From positions 62,001 to 126,000 of the forward strand of contig NZ_FNGW01000005.1 of assembly GCF_900103615.1 (NCBI RefSeq): DNA of 64,000 nt. The letters run 5' to 3'. The notes beneath the pieces are model-generated. The model ran no database searches. It was not told the origin of the DNA and was given only the letters and a program-made list of their open reading frames with translations. Below are positions 43,906 through 54,098 of the stretch, one piece after another. The stretch comes from Romboutsia lituseburensis DSM 797 (GTDB lineage Bacteria > Bacillota > Clostridia > Peptostreptococcales > Peptostreptococcaceae). A program made the translations under genes and the position numbers. The first letter of the stretch is position 1. Each line of letters opens with the position of its first letter.

Positions 43906-44082
43906 CTAGTTAGAAGCAACTTCTTTACCTTTATAATATCCACAATCTGGACATACTCTATGTGGTAATTTTGGCTCATGACATTGTGGGCAACTTACGA
44001 ATCCAGTTGCTACCATCTTTGAGTTAGCTGCTCTTCTCATTTTAGTTTTTGATTTAGATGTTTTACGCTTTGGTACTGCCAT
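43906..44082 (-). CDS. rpmF: 50S ribosomal protein L32 (zinc-binding form)
   Basis: A 58-residue basic ribosomal protein that begins [17 protein letters not shown], the L32 signature. Four cysteines form a zinc ribbon: Cys31 and Cys34 (CPQC), Cys44 and Cys47 (CPDC), so this is the zinc-dependent form. It lies 13 bases downstream of yceD, the usual yceD-rpmF pair. ATG start behind GGAGGTGG. Confidence 0.97.
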   Translation of the reverse strand: MAVPKRKTSKSKTKMRRAANSKMVATGFVSCPQCHEPKLPHRVCPDCGYYKGKEVASN

Positions 44083-44095
44083 TTACGCCACCTCC

Positions 44096-44623
44096 TTAGT
44101 CGTTTTTAAATATATCTTTTAATTTAGCAAAACGGGGATCTATAATCTCCTCGTCGTTCGCGATTTCATTGCAAGAACAAGCTTCCTTATTTAAGTTTGC
44201 TCCACACCCTGGACAAAGACCTTTACAATCCTCATCACAAAGTACTCTTGCTGGTAATTTGAAGTCTAATGTTTGCTCTATTATCTGAATAAGATCTATA
44301 TCTTGTCCATCATATATAAATGCATCATCATCTTCAAAACTGTCTTCGTCAAAGTCTTCTTTAACTAAAAAACCTTGTATCGAGTATTCTATTGGTACTT
44401 CTACCTCTTCTAAGCATCTTGAACAATTATCAAGAACTGTAAATTCTACATCTGCGTCTAAGTAGAAACCACTTTTAGTAGTTGAGATTTTACCGTCTAT
44501 ACTTATTGGAGAAGCTAATTCATAACTTGTATCACAATAATTAATAGTATCAACTTTTTGACAAAAATTCAAGTCTATTTTGTCAGTTTCTCTTCTAATT
44601 AACTTATCTAAACTGATTTTCAT
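44096..44623 (-). CDS. yceD: YceD family protein (DUF177, YlbN-like)
   Basis: Conserved protein encoded with L32 in most bacteria and linked to 23S rRNA accumulation; biochemical role not settled. The 175 residues contain DNCSRCLEEVEV near the middle, the acidic stretch EDFDEDSFEDDDAF, and a C-terminal cluster CDEDCKGLCPGC that looks metal binding. I take the ATG at 44623, six bases after GAGGTG; a GTG three codons earlier coincides with that site. Transcribed with rpmF from a consensus promoter. Confidence 0.9.
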   Translation of the reverse strand: MKISLDKLIRRETDKIDLNFCQKVDTINYCDTSYELASPISIDGKISTTKSGFYLDADVEFTVLDNCSRCLEEVEVPIEYSIQGFLVKEDFDEDSFEDDDAFIYDGQDIDLIQIIEQTLDFKLPARVLCDEDCKGLCPGCGANLNKEACSCNEIANDEEIIDPRFAKLKDIFKND

Positions 44624-44651
44624 TAAATTCACCTCAATACATTACCAATTT

Positions 44652-44680
44652 ATTATACAAATTTGGCTACTGTTTGTCAA
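44652..44680 (-). promoter_or_regulatory. Consensus SigA promoter of yceD-rpmF
   Basis: TTGACA (44675-44680) and TATAAT (44652-44657) with exactly 17 bases between them on the minus strand, a perfect match to the housekeeping consensus. The transcript would begin about 20 bases before the yceD start. Confidence 0.9.
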
Positions 44681-44743
44681 GTATTTTTACTTGATAGATA
44701 TTTTTGGCATAAAATCAATTATTTATATAAAATTTAAACAAAG

Positions 44744-44771
44744 TTTAAGGTAGGTTTTACCCTACCTTAAA
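44744..44771 (-). terminator. Hairpin terminator after ackA
   Basis: TTTAAGGTAGG and CCTACCTTAAA are perfect complements with a six-base loop, 20 bases after the ackA stop. The T-run that follows is broken (ACTTTGTTT), so strength is uncertain. Confidence 0.75.
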
Positions 44772-44791
44772 TCTATTATAACCATTTATAA

Positions 44792-45988
44792 TTATTTTAC
44801 TAAAGATAAAGTATCTCTAGCTATCATTAATTCTTCATTAGTTGGTATTAATAATATCTTAACTTTAGAATCTTCAGTAGATATTACTCTTTCTTTTCCT
44901 CTAACTTTGTTAGCTTCTTTGTCCATAGTCATTCCTAAGAAGTCCATGTTTTCACATATAGCTTCTCTTATTTCTATACCATTTTCACCAACACCAGCAG
45001 TAAATACTATAGCATCTGCTCCATTCATTTCTGCTATATAAGATCCTATATATTTCTTAACCTTTTGAACGTATGCATCTAAAGCAACTTGAGCTTTCTC
45101 GTCACCTTTTTCAGCAGCTCCTTCTATATCTCTGAAGTCACTTGATATTCCAGTCATTCCGTATACACCAGACTTCTTGTTCATTAAGTCAGATAATGCT
45201 TTAGCATCTAATCCTTCTTTTTCCATTAAGAATGGTAATATAGCAGCATCTATATCTCCACATCTAGTACCCATTATTAATCCTTCTAATGGAGTGAATC
45301 CCATAGATGTATCTACACACTTACCACCATCAACTGCAGCTATAGAAGCTCCGTTTCCTAAGTGACAAGTTACAACTTTAACGTCTTCTACATTCTTTCC
45401 TAACATAGCAGCAGCTCTTTGAGATACATACTTATGAGAAGTTCCGTGGAATCCGTATCTTCTTACACCGTATTTAGTGTATAATTCATGAGGTAAACCA
45501 TATAAGTATGATTTTTTAGGCATTGTTTGATGGAAAGCAGTATCGAATACTCCTACCATTGGTACACCTGGAAGTATAGCTTCACAAGCTTCTATTCCCA
45601 TTATGTTAGCTGGGTTATGAAGTGGTGCTAATTCAACACATTCTTGTAATGCAGCTTTAACTTCGTCAGTTATTAAAACTGAACCTGCGAACTTTTCTCC
45701 ACCGTGAACTACTCTGTGTCCTACAGCTTCAACTTCACTTATTTCTTTAACTCCACCAAACTTAGCATCAACAACAGCGTCTAATACTAACTTTATAGCA
45801 TCTTGATGGTTGTTCATTGGTTGTTCTATAACTAATTTACCTTCAACACCATCTTTTTCTTGCTTAAGTATAGAACCTTCTATACCTATTCTTTCAACTA
45901 ATCCTATACATAAAACTTCTTCATTTGACATATCTATTAATTGATATTTTAATGAAGAACTACCACAGTTTAATACTAATATTTTCAT
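44792..45988 (-). CDS. ackA: Acetate kinase
   Basis: Makes acetate and ATP from acetyl-phosphate, the main energy-conserving step of acetogenic fermentation. The ASKHA signature [13 protein letters not shown] lies at residues 4-16; [32 protein letters not shown] and FTAGVGENG follow. The 398 residues are normal. It stands alone: pta, its usual partner, is not adjacent. Codon use is richer in strongly expressed codons than in its neighbours, as expected for a central enzyme. ATG behind AAGGAGG. Confidence 0.97.
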   Translation of the reverse strand: MKILVLNCGSSSLKYQLIDMSNEEVLCIGLVERIGIEGSILKQEKDGVEGKLVIEQPMNNHQDAIKLVLDAVVDAKFGGVKEISEVEAVGHRVVHGGEKFAGSVLITDEVKAALQECVELAPLHNPANIMGIEACEAILPGVPMVGVFDTAFHQTMPKKSYLYGLPHELYTKYGVRRYGFHGTSHKYVSQRAAAMLGKNVEDVKVVTCHLGNGASIAAVDGGKCVDTSMGFTPLEGLIMGTRCGDIDAAILPFLMEKEGLDAKALSDLMNKKSGVYGMTGISSDFRDIEGAAEKGDEKAQVALDAYVQKVKKYIGSYIAEMNGADAIVFTAGVGENGIEIREAICENMDFLGMTMDKEANKVRGKERVISTEDSKVKILLIPTNEELMIARDTLSLVK

Positions 45989-46378
45989 TAGTATACCTCC
46001 TTAAAATTTTATGAATAATATGTAAAAAGCCTAAATGGCTAATCTTTACAATGTATATTATTTTTATATTGTATACAGTAAACATCTTTCGACATAAAAT
46101 AATATACCACTTTTTTCTCCAAAAGTACAGTATTTAATACATTTATTTGAATTTATTGTTCAATTATATTCAATTAGAGAAAAATACTTACTTAAATACA
46201 ATATATTTTGCTTAACATAGATTATTTTTATCTTTTTGTTATAATATTATAATATAATTATTTAAATTTATTATTTATATTTTCTTAAAATAATATAGAA
46301 CGTATTTTTGCTTACAATTAGATTTCTATTTATTTTTAAGAAATCCTCTATTTCAAATAAAACTAAAGGAGAAAATTT
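45989..46378. other. Divergent intergenic region between ackA and tmcAL
   Basis: 390 bases with no gene on either strand. The ackA side holds a candidate promoter (TTGAAC, 18 bases, TATTAA), a Spo0A-box-like TGTCGAA at 46088-46094, and a weak hairpin AGCC/GGCT followed by five T in the leader. The tmcAL side has AT-rich TATAAT-like repeats near 46240 and an AAAGGAG ribosome site. None is decisive. Confidence 0.4.
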
Positions 46379-47656
46379 ATGAATATACTTGGCTTAATAG
46401 TTGAATATAATCCTTTTCATAATGGTCATCTATATCATTTAACTAAATCTAAAGAAATAACAGGTGCAACTCATACCATAGCTATAATGAGCGGTAATTT
46501 TTTGCAAAGAGGTGAACCTGCTTTATTCGACAAATACACACGAGCTGAAATGGCTGTAAAAAATGGTGTGGACTTAGTTGTAGAGCTTCCAACTATGTTT
46601 GCATGTCAAAGTGCAGAACTTTTTGCTCAAGGCGCTATAACTACTCTTAACTCATTGAATTGTATAAATTCTATATGCTTTGGTAGTGAAGAAGGCGATG
46701 TCGAAATACTTTATTCTATTTCTAAAATACTAGTAAATGAACCAGATGAATTTAAAGAAATTTTTAAAAATTACTTAGATGAAGGTATGCTTTATCCTAC
46801 AGCTCGTAGTTTAGCATTATTTGACTATATTAATAACTATAACTCATTAAATATTTCAAAAGAAAAACTTTTGTCAATTTTAAATTCCTCTAATAATATT
46901 TTAGGACTAGAGTATATAAAATGTCTACTTAAATTAAAAAGTAATATAAAACCTTTTACTATTTCTAGAGTTTCAGCTTCATATAATTCTGAGGAAATAA
47001 AAAATGATATATGCTCTGCTACTGCTATTAGAAAATCACTAAAAGAAAATAATAATTTATTACTTCTAAAAAATGTAGTTCCTTATAATACCTACGAGAC
47101 TTTAAATAGTAAATTAGATAATAATTTTTCACCTATGTTTGATGATAAATATTTTGAAATTTTAAGATCTATAATACTTAGAGATAGTAATATTTTGAAT
47201 ACTTACTTTGATGTAAACGAAGGTATCGAAAACAAAATTTATCAGAATGTTTTCACATCATCGTGCCTTAATGATTTACACATTTCTGTAAAATCAAAAA
47301 GATATACTCTTACTAAAATCAAAAGAACTTTTAACAATATCTTACTAGGAATAACAAAAAATGATATGAGTTCAGTAAAAAACATATCTCAAATGCCTTA
47401 TGTAAGAATACTAGCTTTTAATGACAACGGAAGAGAAATAATAAAAACTATAAAAAACAGTTCTGATATAAATATTATTAATAAGTTTTCTAAAACATCA
47501 TTTTCAATGGATGATACAGTATTTAAAACCTTAATCAATTATGATATTAAAGCAAGTAATATGTACAATTTAATATATTATAAAAACAACAAAGAGTTAT
47601 TAAAAGGTCCTATGGACTACTATAAATCTCCAACTTATATAAGAACTACAAAATAG
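46379..47656 (+). CDS. tmcAL: tRNA(Met) cytidine acetate ligase TmcAL (YlbM)
   Basis: Makes N4-acetylcytidine at the wobble position of elongator tRNA(Met) from acetate and ATP. The nucleotidyltransferase motif is at the N-terminus: [17 protein letters not shown] (residues 5-21), then [30 protein letters not shown]-like [13 protein letters not shown] follows near residue 215. The 425 residues are typical. It is one of few plus-strand genes. In Bacillus ylbM lies near ylbJ; here the lactate operon lies between them. ATG behind AAAGGAG. Confidence 0.93.
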   Translation: MNILGLIVEYNPFHNGHLYHLTKSKEITGATHTIAIMSGNFLQRGEPALFDKYTRAEMAVKNGVDLVVELPTMFACQSAELFAQGAITTLNSLNCINSICFGSEEGDVEILYSISKILVNEPDEFKEIFKNYLDEGMLYPTARSLALFDYINNYNSLNISKEKLLSILNSSNNILGLEYIKCLLKLKSNIKPFTISRVSASYNSEEIKNDICSATAIRKSLKENNNLLLLKNVVPYNTYETLNSKLDNNFSPMFDDKYFEILRSIILRDSNILNTYFDVNEGIENKIYQNVFTSSCLNDLHISVKSKRYTLTKIKRTFNNILLGITKNDMSSVKNISQMPYVRILAFNDNGREIIKTIKNSSDINIINKFSKTSFSMDDTVFKTLINYDIKASNMYNLIYYKNNKELLKGPMDYYKSPTYIRTTK

Positions 47657-47688
47657 AGTGCATGATTTAATTGCACTCTATTTTTTTA
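47652..47688. terminator. Terminator between convergent tmcAL and lctD
   Basis: AATAGAGTGCA and TGCACTCTATT form an 11-bp stem with a nine-base loop, followed by seven T on the plus strand. The tmcAL stop codon is in the stem. A-rich sequence on the other side makes weak action on the minus strand possible. Confidence 0.88.
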
Positions 47689-47694
47689 TTTATA

Positions 47695-49086
47695 TTAATA
47701 TATTTTTCCTGGATTTAATATATTTTTAGGGTCAAATGCCACTTTTATATTTTTTATTAAATTCATATAAGGTTCATTTTGAGATTCATGTAAATATTCT
47801 TTCTTTGCATATCCAATTCCATGTTCACCTGAGACTTGACCTCTAAGTTCTCTGGATTTTTTATACATACAATCAAAACTCTGTTTTAATTTCAATTCCC
47901 AAGTTTCAGCATCCATTTCATCTCTTAATGTATAAACATGAAGATTCCCATCGCCTGCGTGCCCAAAACTTTTTATTCTAACATTTAATTCTTTTTGAAG
48001 ATCATGAGTATATCTTATAAATTCTGCTACTTTATCTCTAGGAACTACAACATCACACTCATCTATTTCTGTTGTTGATGCTTTTATAGCCTCTAAGAAT
48101 GCTCCCCTAGCTGACCATATAGATTCATTTCTTTCTTGTGTATCTGATATAAATACATCATATGCATCATTATCTAAACAAAGATGGGCTACATTTTCAT
48201 ACTCTTTTTCTATTTCTTCTTTGCTGTTTCCATCAAATTTTAATAAAAGATATGCATCTGATGTATTATCAGGGAATTTTTTACCTAAAAATTCTTCTGC
48301 TGCAAGTATTACATCTCTTTCCATAAACTCTATAGCTGTTGGTATTGATTTTGATTTTATTATTTTAGGCACAGTTTCTATAGCTTGTGTTAAGTTAGGG
48401 AATGGAACTAATAAACTAATATCTTTTTTAGGTAAAGGTAATAATTTAAGTATTGCTTTTGTTACTATTCCTAATGTTCCCTCTGAACCTACTATTAAGT
48501 CCTTTATACTATATCCAGAACTATTTTTAACTACTTTCCCACCTACATTTATTATTTCACCGGTAGGAAGTACTACCTCTAAACCTCTTACATAATCTCT
48601 TGTAACTCCATATTTTACAGCTCTCATACCACCGGCATTTGTATTTATATTTCCAGCTATTGTAGCACTTTTTTCACCTGGATCTGGTGGATAAAATAAA
48701 TCTTTTTCTTGGACATATTGGCCTATAGTCATTAACAATACACCTGGCTCAACTGTAAGAGTTAAGTTTTCTTCATCTAATTCTAATATTTTATTCATTT
48801 TACTTAAATTGAGCATTATACCGCCATTAATAGCTACAGCAGCTCCGACTAATCCAGTTCCTTGTCCTCTTGGTGTTACTGGTATATTTTTTTCATATGA
48901 ATACTTCATTATTTCAGATACTTGTTCTGTACTATTTGCATAAACTAAAACTTCAGGATATTTTTCTACTCCTCCTAATTCATCATGAGAAAAATCTTCG
49001 CTTATATCTTCCCCAACGATAACTTCCTCTTTTCCACAAACTTTTATTAAAAAATCTATATCATTTTTATCAATTTTTTTATACAT
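47695..49086 (-). CDS. lctD: FAD-linked lactate dehydrogenase (LctD-like, GlcD family)
   Basis: Oxidises lactate to pyruvate and hands electrons to the adjacent EtfBA. The FAD-binding type 4 domain is at the N-terminus, with [13 protein letters not shown] near residue 75, and the FAD-binding oxidase C-terminal domain shows [14 protein letters not shown] and [13 protein letters not shown]. The 463 residues match LctD of Acetobacterium woodii, where LDH and EtfAB form a complex that drives lactate oxidation with NAD by electron confurcation from ferredoxin. The link to etfBA is why I prefer this to a glycolate oxidase. Last gene of the operon. Confidence 0.88.
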   Translation of the reverse strand: MYKKIDKNDIDFLIKVCGKEEVIVGEDISEDFSHDELGGVEKYPEVLVYANSTEQVSEIMKYSYEKNIPVTPRGQGTGLVGAAVAINGGIMLNLSKMNKILELDEENLTLTVEPGVLLMTIGQYVQEKDLFYPPDPGEKSATIAGNINTNAGGMRAVKYGVTRDYVRGLEVVLPTGEIINVGGKVVKNSSGYSIKDLIVGSEGTLGIVTKAILKLLPLPKKDISLLVPFPNLTQAIETVPKIIKSKSIPTAIEFMERDVILAAEEFLGKKFPDNTSDAYLLLKFDGNSKEEIEKEYENVAHLCLDNDAYDVFISDTQERNESIWSARGAFLEAIKASTTEIDECDVVVPRDKVAEFIRYTHDLQKELNVRIKSFGHAGDGNLHVYTLRDEMDAETWELKLKQSFDCMYKKSRELRGQVSGEHGIGYAKKEYLHESQNEPYMNLIKNIKVAFDPKNILNPGKIY

Positions 49087-49099
49087 CTATATTCTCCCC

Positions 49100-50311
49100 C
49101 TATTCTTCTACTGTAAATGCCATCTCTAATTGATTTTGTTCTATTTTTTCAATAATTTTTGGAACTATTTCATAAACATCACCTACTAAAGATACATGAG
49201 CAACATCAAATATAGGAGCTTTTTCATCTTGGTTTATTGCTACTATATAATCAGACCCTTGCATACCAGCTACAAACTGAACTGCACCAGATACACCACA
49301 AGTTATAATTAATTTAGGTTTAACTGTTCTTCCGCTAAGACCTATTTGTTTTTTTGCATCTATCCATCCAGATTCTATCAATGGTCTTGTTCCTGCCACT
49401 TGAGCATCTAAAACATCTGCTAGTTTGTATATCATATCCATATCTTCTTGTTTCTTTATTGCCCTACTAGCTACTATTATAACTTCTGCATCTTCAAGCC
49501 CTACTTCTCGTGTCTTAGGTTTAGTACTTAAAACATTTATATTTGATATTAGCTCTTTTTTATCAACATTACATAAAGTAACTTTACCTTTTGGATCTTC
49601 AACTTCTTGAGGTGCTGAGAATATTTTATATCTTACTGTTGCAAATTGAGGTCTATTATTCGGTGTATGTATGTGAGCCATTATATTACCGCCAAATGCC
49701 GGTCTTATTTGATCTAGGTCAGTATTTTCTTGTATATCTAATATAGTACAATCTGCTGTAAGTCCTGTTTTAAATCTAGCAGCAAGTCTAGGAGCTAAAG
49801 ATCTTCCTAGAGTTGTTCCTCCAACTAGCATTATCGTTGGTTTTATATTATTTATAAAGTTTTCTACAGCTTTAGTATATGGCTCGATTCTAAAGTTTTT
49901 AAATTCTTCACTGTCATAGACAAATACCTCATCAACTCCATAAGACAATAATTTATCACATTTATCTTTTATATTACTTCCTATAAATACACAGTATACA
50001 GGATGATTTATTTTGGCTGCCATTTCACGTGCTTTACCTATTAGTTCATAAGTTACAGGATGTATATCTCCCTCATGATGGTCTACATAAACAGTTATGC
50101 CTCTCCATTCATCTTTGTTTATTTCTACCCTTTGATCTTCTTCAAATTCAAATACTCCTTCTGGGCCTTTCTTTACACACAACTTACACATCTTACATCC
50201 AGAATTTATTTCTAGTTTATTATCAACTATTTCTAAAGCATTGAACGGACATATTTTTACTATTTCTTCAATATTTTTTACTTTTTCATGATTTATAATT
50301 ATTTTAGCCAT
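49100..50311 (-). CDS. etfA: Electron transfer flavoprotein alpha subunit with N-terminal ferredoxin domain
   Basis: FAD-binding EtfA (403 residues). The N-terminus (about 1-65) is a ferredoxin-like extension with CPFNAL and CKMCKLC, enough cysteines for one 4Fe-4S cluster; the C-terminal FAD domain shows GGTTLGRSLAPRLAARF, SGWIDAKKQIGLSGRTVKP and CGVSGAVQFVAGM. This extended EtfA type is found in the electron-bifurcating LDH-Etf complexes (LctC). It lies between etfB and lctD. ATG behind AAGGGGGG. Confidence 0.92.
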   Translation of the reverse strand: MAKIIINHEKVKNIEEIVKICPFNALEIVDNKLEINSGCKMCKLCVKKGPEGVFEFEEDQRVEINKDEWRGITVYVDHHEGDIHPVTYELIGKAREMAAKINHPVYCVFIGSNIKDKCDKLLSYGVDEVFVYDSEEFKNFRIEPYTKAVENFINNIKPTIMLVGGTTLGRSLAPRLAARFKTGLTADCTILDIQENTDLDQIRPAFGGNIMAHIHTPNNRPQFATVRYKIFSAPQEVEDPKGKVTLCNVDKKELISNINVLSTKPKTREVGLEDAEVIIVASRAIKKQEDMDMIYKLADVLDAQVAGTRPLIESGWIDAKKQIGLSGRTVKPKLIITCGVSGAVQFVAGMQGSDYIVAINQDEKAPIFDVAHVSLVGDVYEIVPKIIEKIEQNQLEMAFTVEE

Positions 50312-50323
50312 ATTTATCCCCCC

Positions 50324-51112
50324 TTAAATTAACTTTAATTCTTTCATTTTTCCAACTAAAATATCTGTAACCTCTTCTGCACTACCTTTTAAAACCTCTT
50401 TTTCATTGTTTGATGTAGGAGGGAAGATTCTTAAAACTTGAGTTGGAGAACCATTTAATCCATAATTTTTTTCATCTTTATCTTCAAAATCATTTAAACT
50501 ATACATTGGTATTTCTTTATCTTTAGTTTTTAGTCCTAATTTAAATGAAGGAAGTCTAGGTTGGAATATTCCTTTTTCTACAGTCATTAAACATGGAAAC
50601 TCGATTTCACATACTTCTAGTGTATTTGGCATATCCACTTCTACTACTATACTTTTTTCTTTTACCTCTACTATCTTAGTTACATTTGTAACATGTGGAA
50701 TATTCAAAAATTCAGCTATCTCTGGACCAACTTGAGCAGTATCTCCATCAGTTGTTTGTTTTCCACAAATTATTAAATCGGGATTCCCAGTCTTTTTTAT
50801 GCCTTGAGATAGTGTATATGATGTAGCTAAAACATCTGCTCCTGCAAATTTTCTATCACTTAATATAGCACCTTCATCAACACCCATCATAAAGCTTTCT
50901 TCTATAATTTGTTTCGCTTGCGGAGGACCCATAGTTATAACTTTTAAAGTCGCACCTTTTTCTTGTTTTATTCTAAGAGCAGTTTCTAGTGCATACAAAT
51001 CATATGGATTCATTTTAGAATCTATACCATCTCTTTTTAGAACCCCTGTTACTTCATCTACTTCTACTTCGCTAGTTCCTGGAACTTGCTTTATACATGT
51101 TAAAATCTCCAT
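50324..51112 (-). CDS. etfB: Electron transfer flavoprotein beta subunit
   Basis: Partner of EtfA (262 residues). The start MEILTCIKQVPGTSEVEVDE and the nucleotide-binding region CGKQTTDGDTAQVGPEIAEFL (in two parts, near residue 120) are typical, as is the recognition loop PCLMTVEKGIFQPRLPS. In bifurcating Etf complexes this subunit holds the second FAD and the NADH site. It lies 16 bases after larA and 12 bases before etfA. ATG behind AAGGGGG. Confidence 0.94.
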   Translation of the reverse strand: MEILTCIKQVPGTSEVEVDEVTGVLKRDGIDSKMNPYDLYALETALRIKQEKGATLKVITMGPPQAKQIIEESFMMGVDEGAILSDRKFAGADVLATSYTLSQGIKKTGNPDLIICGKQTTDGDTAQVGPEIAEFLNIPHVTNVTKIVEVKEKSIVVEVDMPNTLEVCEIEFPCLMTVEKGIFQPRLPSFKLGLKTKDKEIPMYSLNDFEDKDEKNYGLNGSPTQVLRIFPPTSNNEKEVLKGSAEEVTDILVGKMKELKLI

Positions 51113-51128
51113 TACATTTCCCCCTTAT

Positions 51129-52403
51129 CTACTTTACGATTACAGATACTCCATCTGGAATAACTACAACTTTTGCATCTTCACCTTTTATCTCAAATGC
51201 CATATCTAAAGCTTCTTTAAAGTTATATGCATGCTTCATATGCATTTTTTTTATCAAATTAGGATCACATTTATCTGTAACCATTATTACTGTGTGTTTT
51301 TCTAATATTCTAGCTAATATCTGAAACTCCCATTGATCTGGTACTGTTTCACTTCTAGGTACTTTCCTTACCTTATCTAATACCTCTTTAGGAGACTTAG
51401 AATTTGCTATGTTGTCGTAAAATGATTGACCTCCATGCCCATCATTACATGCTGCAATCATTATTATTACTCCATTATCTTTACATGTAGCTTCTGCTGC
51501 TGTCATTCCCTTAACTGCTTGATATACATTTTGATCTAATGGATAACCTCCATTTGTACTTACAACAATATCTGCTTTATTCGAATCTATCTTTGATAAA
51601 TTTGTTACAAATTCACAACCTTCGCTATGAGCTTTTTCAACATCTCCAGAAAAACATTCTATAATATTTTTGTCTTGATCTATTACTACGTTCACTATAA
51701 ACGCTAATTTAGCAGTTTTAGCTGCGTAAACCATATCTTCATGAATAGGGTTTTTGCTTAATAATCCAGTTCTTGCATTTTTGCTATCTATAAAATCACT
51801 GCAGTGATTGTACATTATTGTCTTAGCTGATGCTATTCCAGGTAATACACTTTTTCTTCCTCCTGAAAAACCAGCAAAGAAATGAGGTTCTATAAAGCCT
51901 TCAGCAATTAACAAGTCCGCCTCATAAGCAAGTTTATTTAAATAGAAATCACCTCCAGACGGTAATACGCCTGCTTTTATCATTTGACTATCATCTGTAG
52001 ATATATGCATGATTATTTCTTCATTTTCTACTATTTCTTCACCCATTTTGTAAATTAATTCTTCTCTTGTACTAGGTCTATGAAAACCTGTTGCTATTAA
52101 TATTTTTATTTTAATATTTGGATTTGCTTCTCTTAATCTTCTCAATATTATAGGTAATGTTACTCTACTAGGTACAGGTCTTGTATGGTCACTAGTTATT
52201 ATTACAACATTATTTTTATCTTTTGCTAGTTCTTCTAGTTTTTTTGAACCTATAGGATTATCCATTGATTTTTCTACTATTGTATTTTGATCTAAATTTG
52301 CTTTATATTGATGTGCTTTTGATTGTAATATGTCTAAAAAATTCTTATCCGGTATATCAATACTCATACCATTTTTAGAATAAGGAACTTGAAATTTAGT
52401 CAT
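51129..52403 (-). CDS. larA: Nickel-dependent lactate racemase LarA
   Basis: Interconverts D- and L-lactate with a nickel-pincer nucleotide cofactor. The residues known to hold the cofactor and act in catalysis in Lactiplantibacillus LarA are all found at the same numbers: His108 (GFHRPS), His174 (EPHFFAG), Lys184 (GGRKS) and His200 (MYNH). The segment SDHTRPVPS is also diagnostic. The 424 residues match. The maturation genes larB, larC and larE are not in this window and must be elsewhere for activity. It fits A. woodii LctF in the lactate operon. ATG behind GGGGGTGA. Confidence 0.92.
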   Translation of the reverse strand: MTKFQVPYSKNGMSIDIPDKNFLDILQSKAHQYKANLDQNTIVEKSMDNPIGSKKLEELAKDKNNVVIITSDHTRPVPSRVTLPIILRRLREANPNIKIKILIATGFHRPSTREELIYKMGEEIVENEEIIMHISTDDSQMIKAGVLPSGGDFYLNKLAYEADLLIAEGFIEPHFFAGFSGGRKSVLPGIASAKTIMYNHCSDFIDSKNARTGLLSKNPIHEDMVYAAKTAKLAFIVNVVIDQDKNIIECFSGDVEKAHSEGCEFVTNLSKIDSNKADIVVSTNGGYPLDQNVYQAVKGMTAAEATCKDNGVIIMIAACNDGHGGQSFYDNIANSKSPKEVLDKVRKVPRSETVPDQWEFQILARILEKHTVIMVTDKCDPNLIKKMHMKHAYNFKEALDMAFEIKGEDAKVVVIPDGVSVIVK

Positions 52404-52425
52404 TTTGTCACCCCCATTATTTTAT

Positions 52426-53982
52426 TTATATTCCTACAAAATTCCCACCTAGATAGACTACTATCCCTAGTATGATTACATACACTAAACAAAACTTAAT
52501 TGTAGAGCTAAATATTTTACCTTCCTTACCTATTAAACCTGTAGCAGATGTTGCTATTGCTATACTTTGAGGAGAAATCATCTTTCCTGCAGTTGCACCA
52601 GCTGTATTAGCCGCTGCTATCCAATACGGATTTATTCCTAGTGATTTTGCTGCTTCTGATTGTAATCCTCCAAATAGTATATTTGCTGAAGTATCACTTC
52701 CTGTTACAAAAGTTCCTATAGCGCCTAAAAGTGGTGCTATTATAGGATATAAAGTTCCTGTTATGGCACATAACCCAAAAGATATTGAGCTTGTCATAGT
52801 GCTATATGACATTATTTTTGATATTGCAACTATTGATGTTATAGTTATAAATGATTTAGTTAATTGCTTTAATGTTTTTATGAATACATCTACCATAGTT
52901 GATATTTTAATTTTTTGAACTAATCCAGCTATAAATGTGGCTATAATTATCATCATACCTGGAGTATTTATCCAAGTAAAATGTATTGGTTTTGCGCCTT
53001 CTCCACTGTATATTTGAATATTGCTACTAAACTTAGCCAAAAACTCATTAACAAACGGAAATAAAGGACTTGCAATTAAAATTAACACACATAGTAATAT
53101 GTACGGAAGCCAAGCTAGTACACCTTGTTTAAGTGAAATTTTTGATTGAACAATTACTTCACTATCTGAGTCATGTTGGATAATTTCATTTTTATTTTTC
53201 TTATTCATAAATTTAGCTATTAATATTGTTGTCAACATGCTACATAAACTACCTACTAGCGCTGGTAGCTCCGCTCCTAAATATTTAGCTATAAATATCT
53301 GAGGTATTGCAAATGAAACTCCTGACACTAATGTTATCCAAAATACTCCTTTTATAGCTTTAAAACTTTTTTTAGTTAAGATTACTAATGCAAATGGTAT
53401 TATGATTATGAATGGTGCTAATTGAATTGATATGAGATAACTTAAATTCATAACATCTAATCCTGTCACTGTTGCTAATGTGGTTACTGGTATACCAATT
53501 GCTCCAAATGCTGTCGGAACTGTATTTGCTATAAGACAAATTATAGCTGCAAATACAGGATTAAACCCTATTGATGCTAATATACTAGCAGGTATTGCTA
53601 CTGCAGTTCCATACCCTGCTACTGCTTCTAAAAAACCTCCAAAACCCCATGCCAGTATTAGTACTTGTATTCTTTCATCTGTAGTTATACTTGAAAGCAT
53701 ATTTTTCATAGTATCCATACTTTTTGTTTCAACAGCTAAATTATAAGTAAATAATGCAGCTACTATTACTAAAAGTATAGGCCAAATAGCAATTGCTATT
53801 CCTTCAACAGATGCTGTTATAGCATCCATAAAAGACATCTTCCAAAATATAACCGCTATAACAAATGTCAAAATAGCAGTAAAAAAACAAGTCTTATGAG
53901 CTGGCAACTTTAATGCTCCTAAAGATACAATTAACCATATTATAGGTACTATGGCTATAAAGAATAAGATATATTCATTCAT
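52426..53982 (-). CDS. lctP: L-lactate permease (LctP family)
   Basis: Polytopic membrane protein that brings in lactate, and often glycolate, with protons. About 13-14 hydrophobic helices are seen in 518 residues. Family segments are PILLVIVAALFTYNLAVETKS, AWGFGGFLEAVAGYGTAVAIP (in two parts) and, near the end, GSDTSANILFGGLQ and AGATAGKMISPQSIAIA. I choose the ATG at 53982; a TTG one codon earlier is possible. First structural gene after the regulator, with an operator-like palindrome in its leader. Confidence 0.93.
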   Translation of the reverse strand: MNEYILFFIAIVPIIWLIVSLGALKLPAHKTCFFTAILTFVIAVIFWKMSFMDAITASVEGIAIAIWPILLVIVAALFTYNLAVETKSMDTMKNMLSSITTDERIQVLILAWGFGGFLEAVAGYGTAVAIPASILASIGFNPVFAAIICLIANTVPTAFGAIGIPVTTLATVTGLDVMNLSYLISIQLAPFIIIIPFALVILTKKSFKAIKGVFWITLVSGVSFAIPQIFIAKYLGAELPALVGSLCSMLTTILIAKFMNKKNKNEIIQHDSDSEVIVQSKISLKQGVLAWLPYILLCVLILIASPLFPFVNEFLAKFSSNIQIYSGEGAKPIHFTWINTPGMMIIIATFIAGLVQKIKISTMVDVFIKTLKQLTKSFITITSIVAISKIMSYSTMTSSISFGLCAITGTLYPIIAPLLGAIGTFVTGSDTSANILFGGLQSEAAKSLGINPYWIAAANTAGATAGKMISPQSIAIATSATGLIGKEGKIFSSTIKFCLVYVIILGIVVYLGGNFVGI

Positions 53983-54032
53983 CAAGTTTCATCCCCTTTT
54001 TAATTTTTATTATGTAACTTGAATGATGGTAT

Positions 54033-54045
54033 GTGGTATTACCAC
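54033..54045. promoter_or_regulatory. FadR/LldR-type operator upstream of lctP
   Basis: GTGGTATTACCAC is a perfect palindrome around one central base and fits the TGGT-N3-ACCA pattern of FadR-subfamily GntR regulators. It lies about 50 bases before lctP, between that gene and the GntR regulator gene. A TTGACT -35-like box lies upstream, with a TAATAC that overlaps the operator. Confidence 0.65.
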
Positions 54046-54098
54046 TTATATCTTAATGGTAGTCAAAGTATAATACTATTTCAACCATTGTTTGAAAA

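Noticed and set aside
46088-46094. TGTCGAA (Spo0A-box core) upstream of ackA
   Set aside because: One isolated box without a recognisable SigH promoter; kept only as a note in the intergenic entry.
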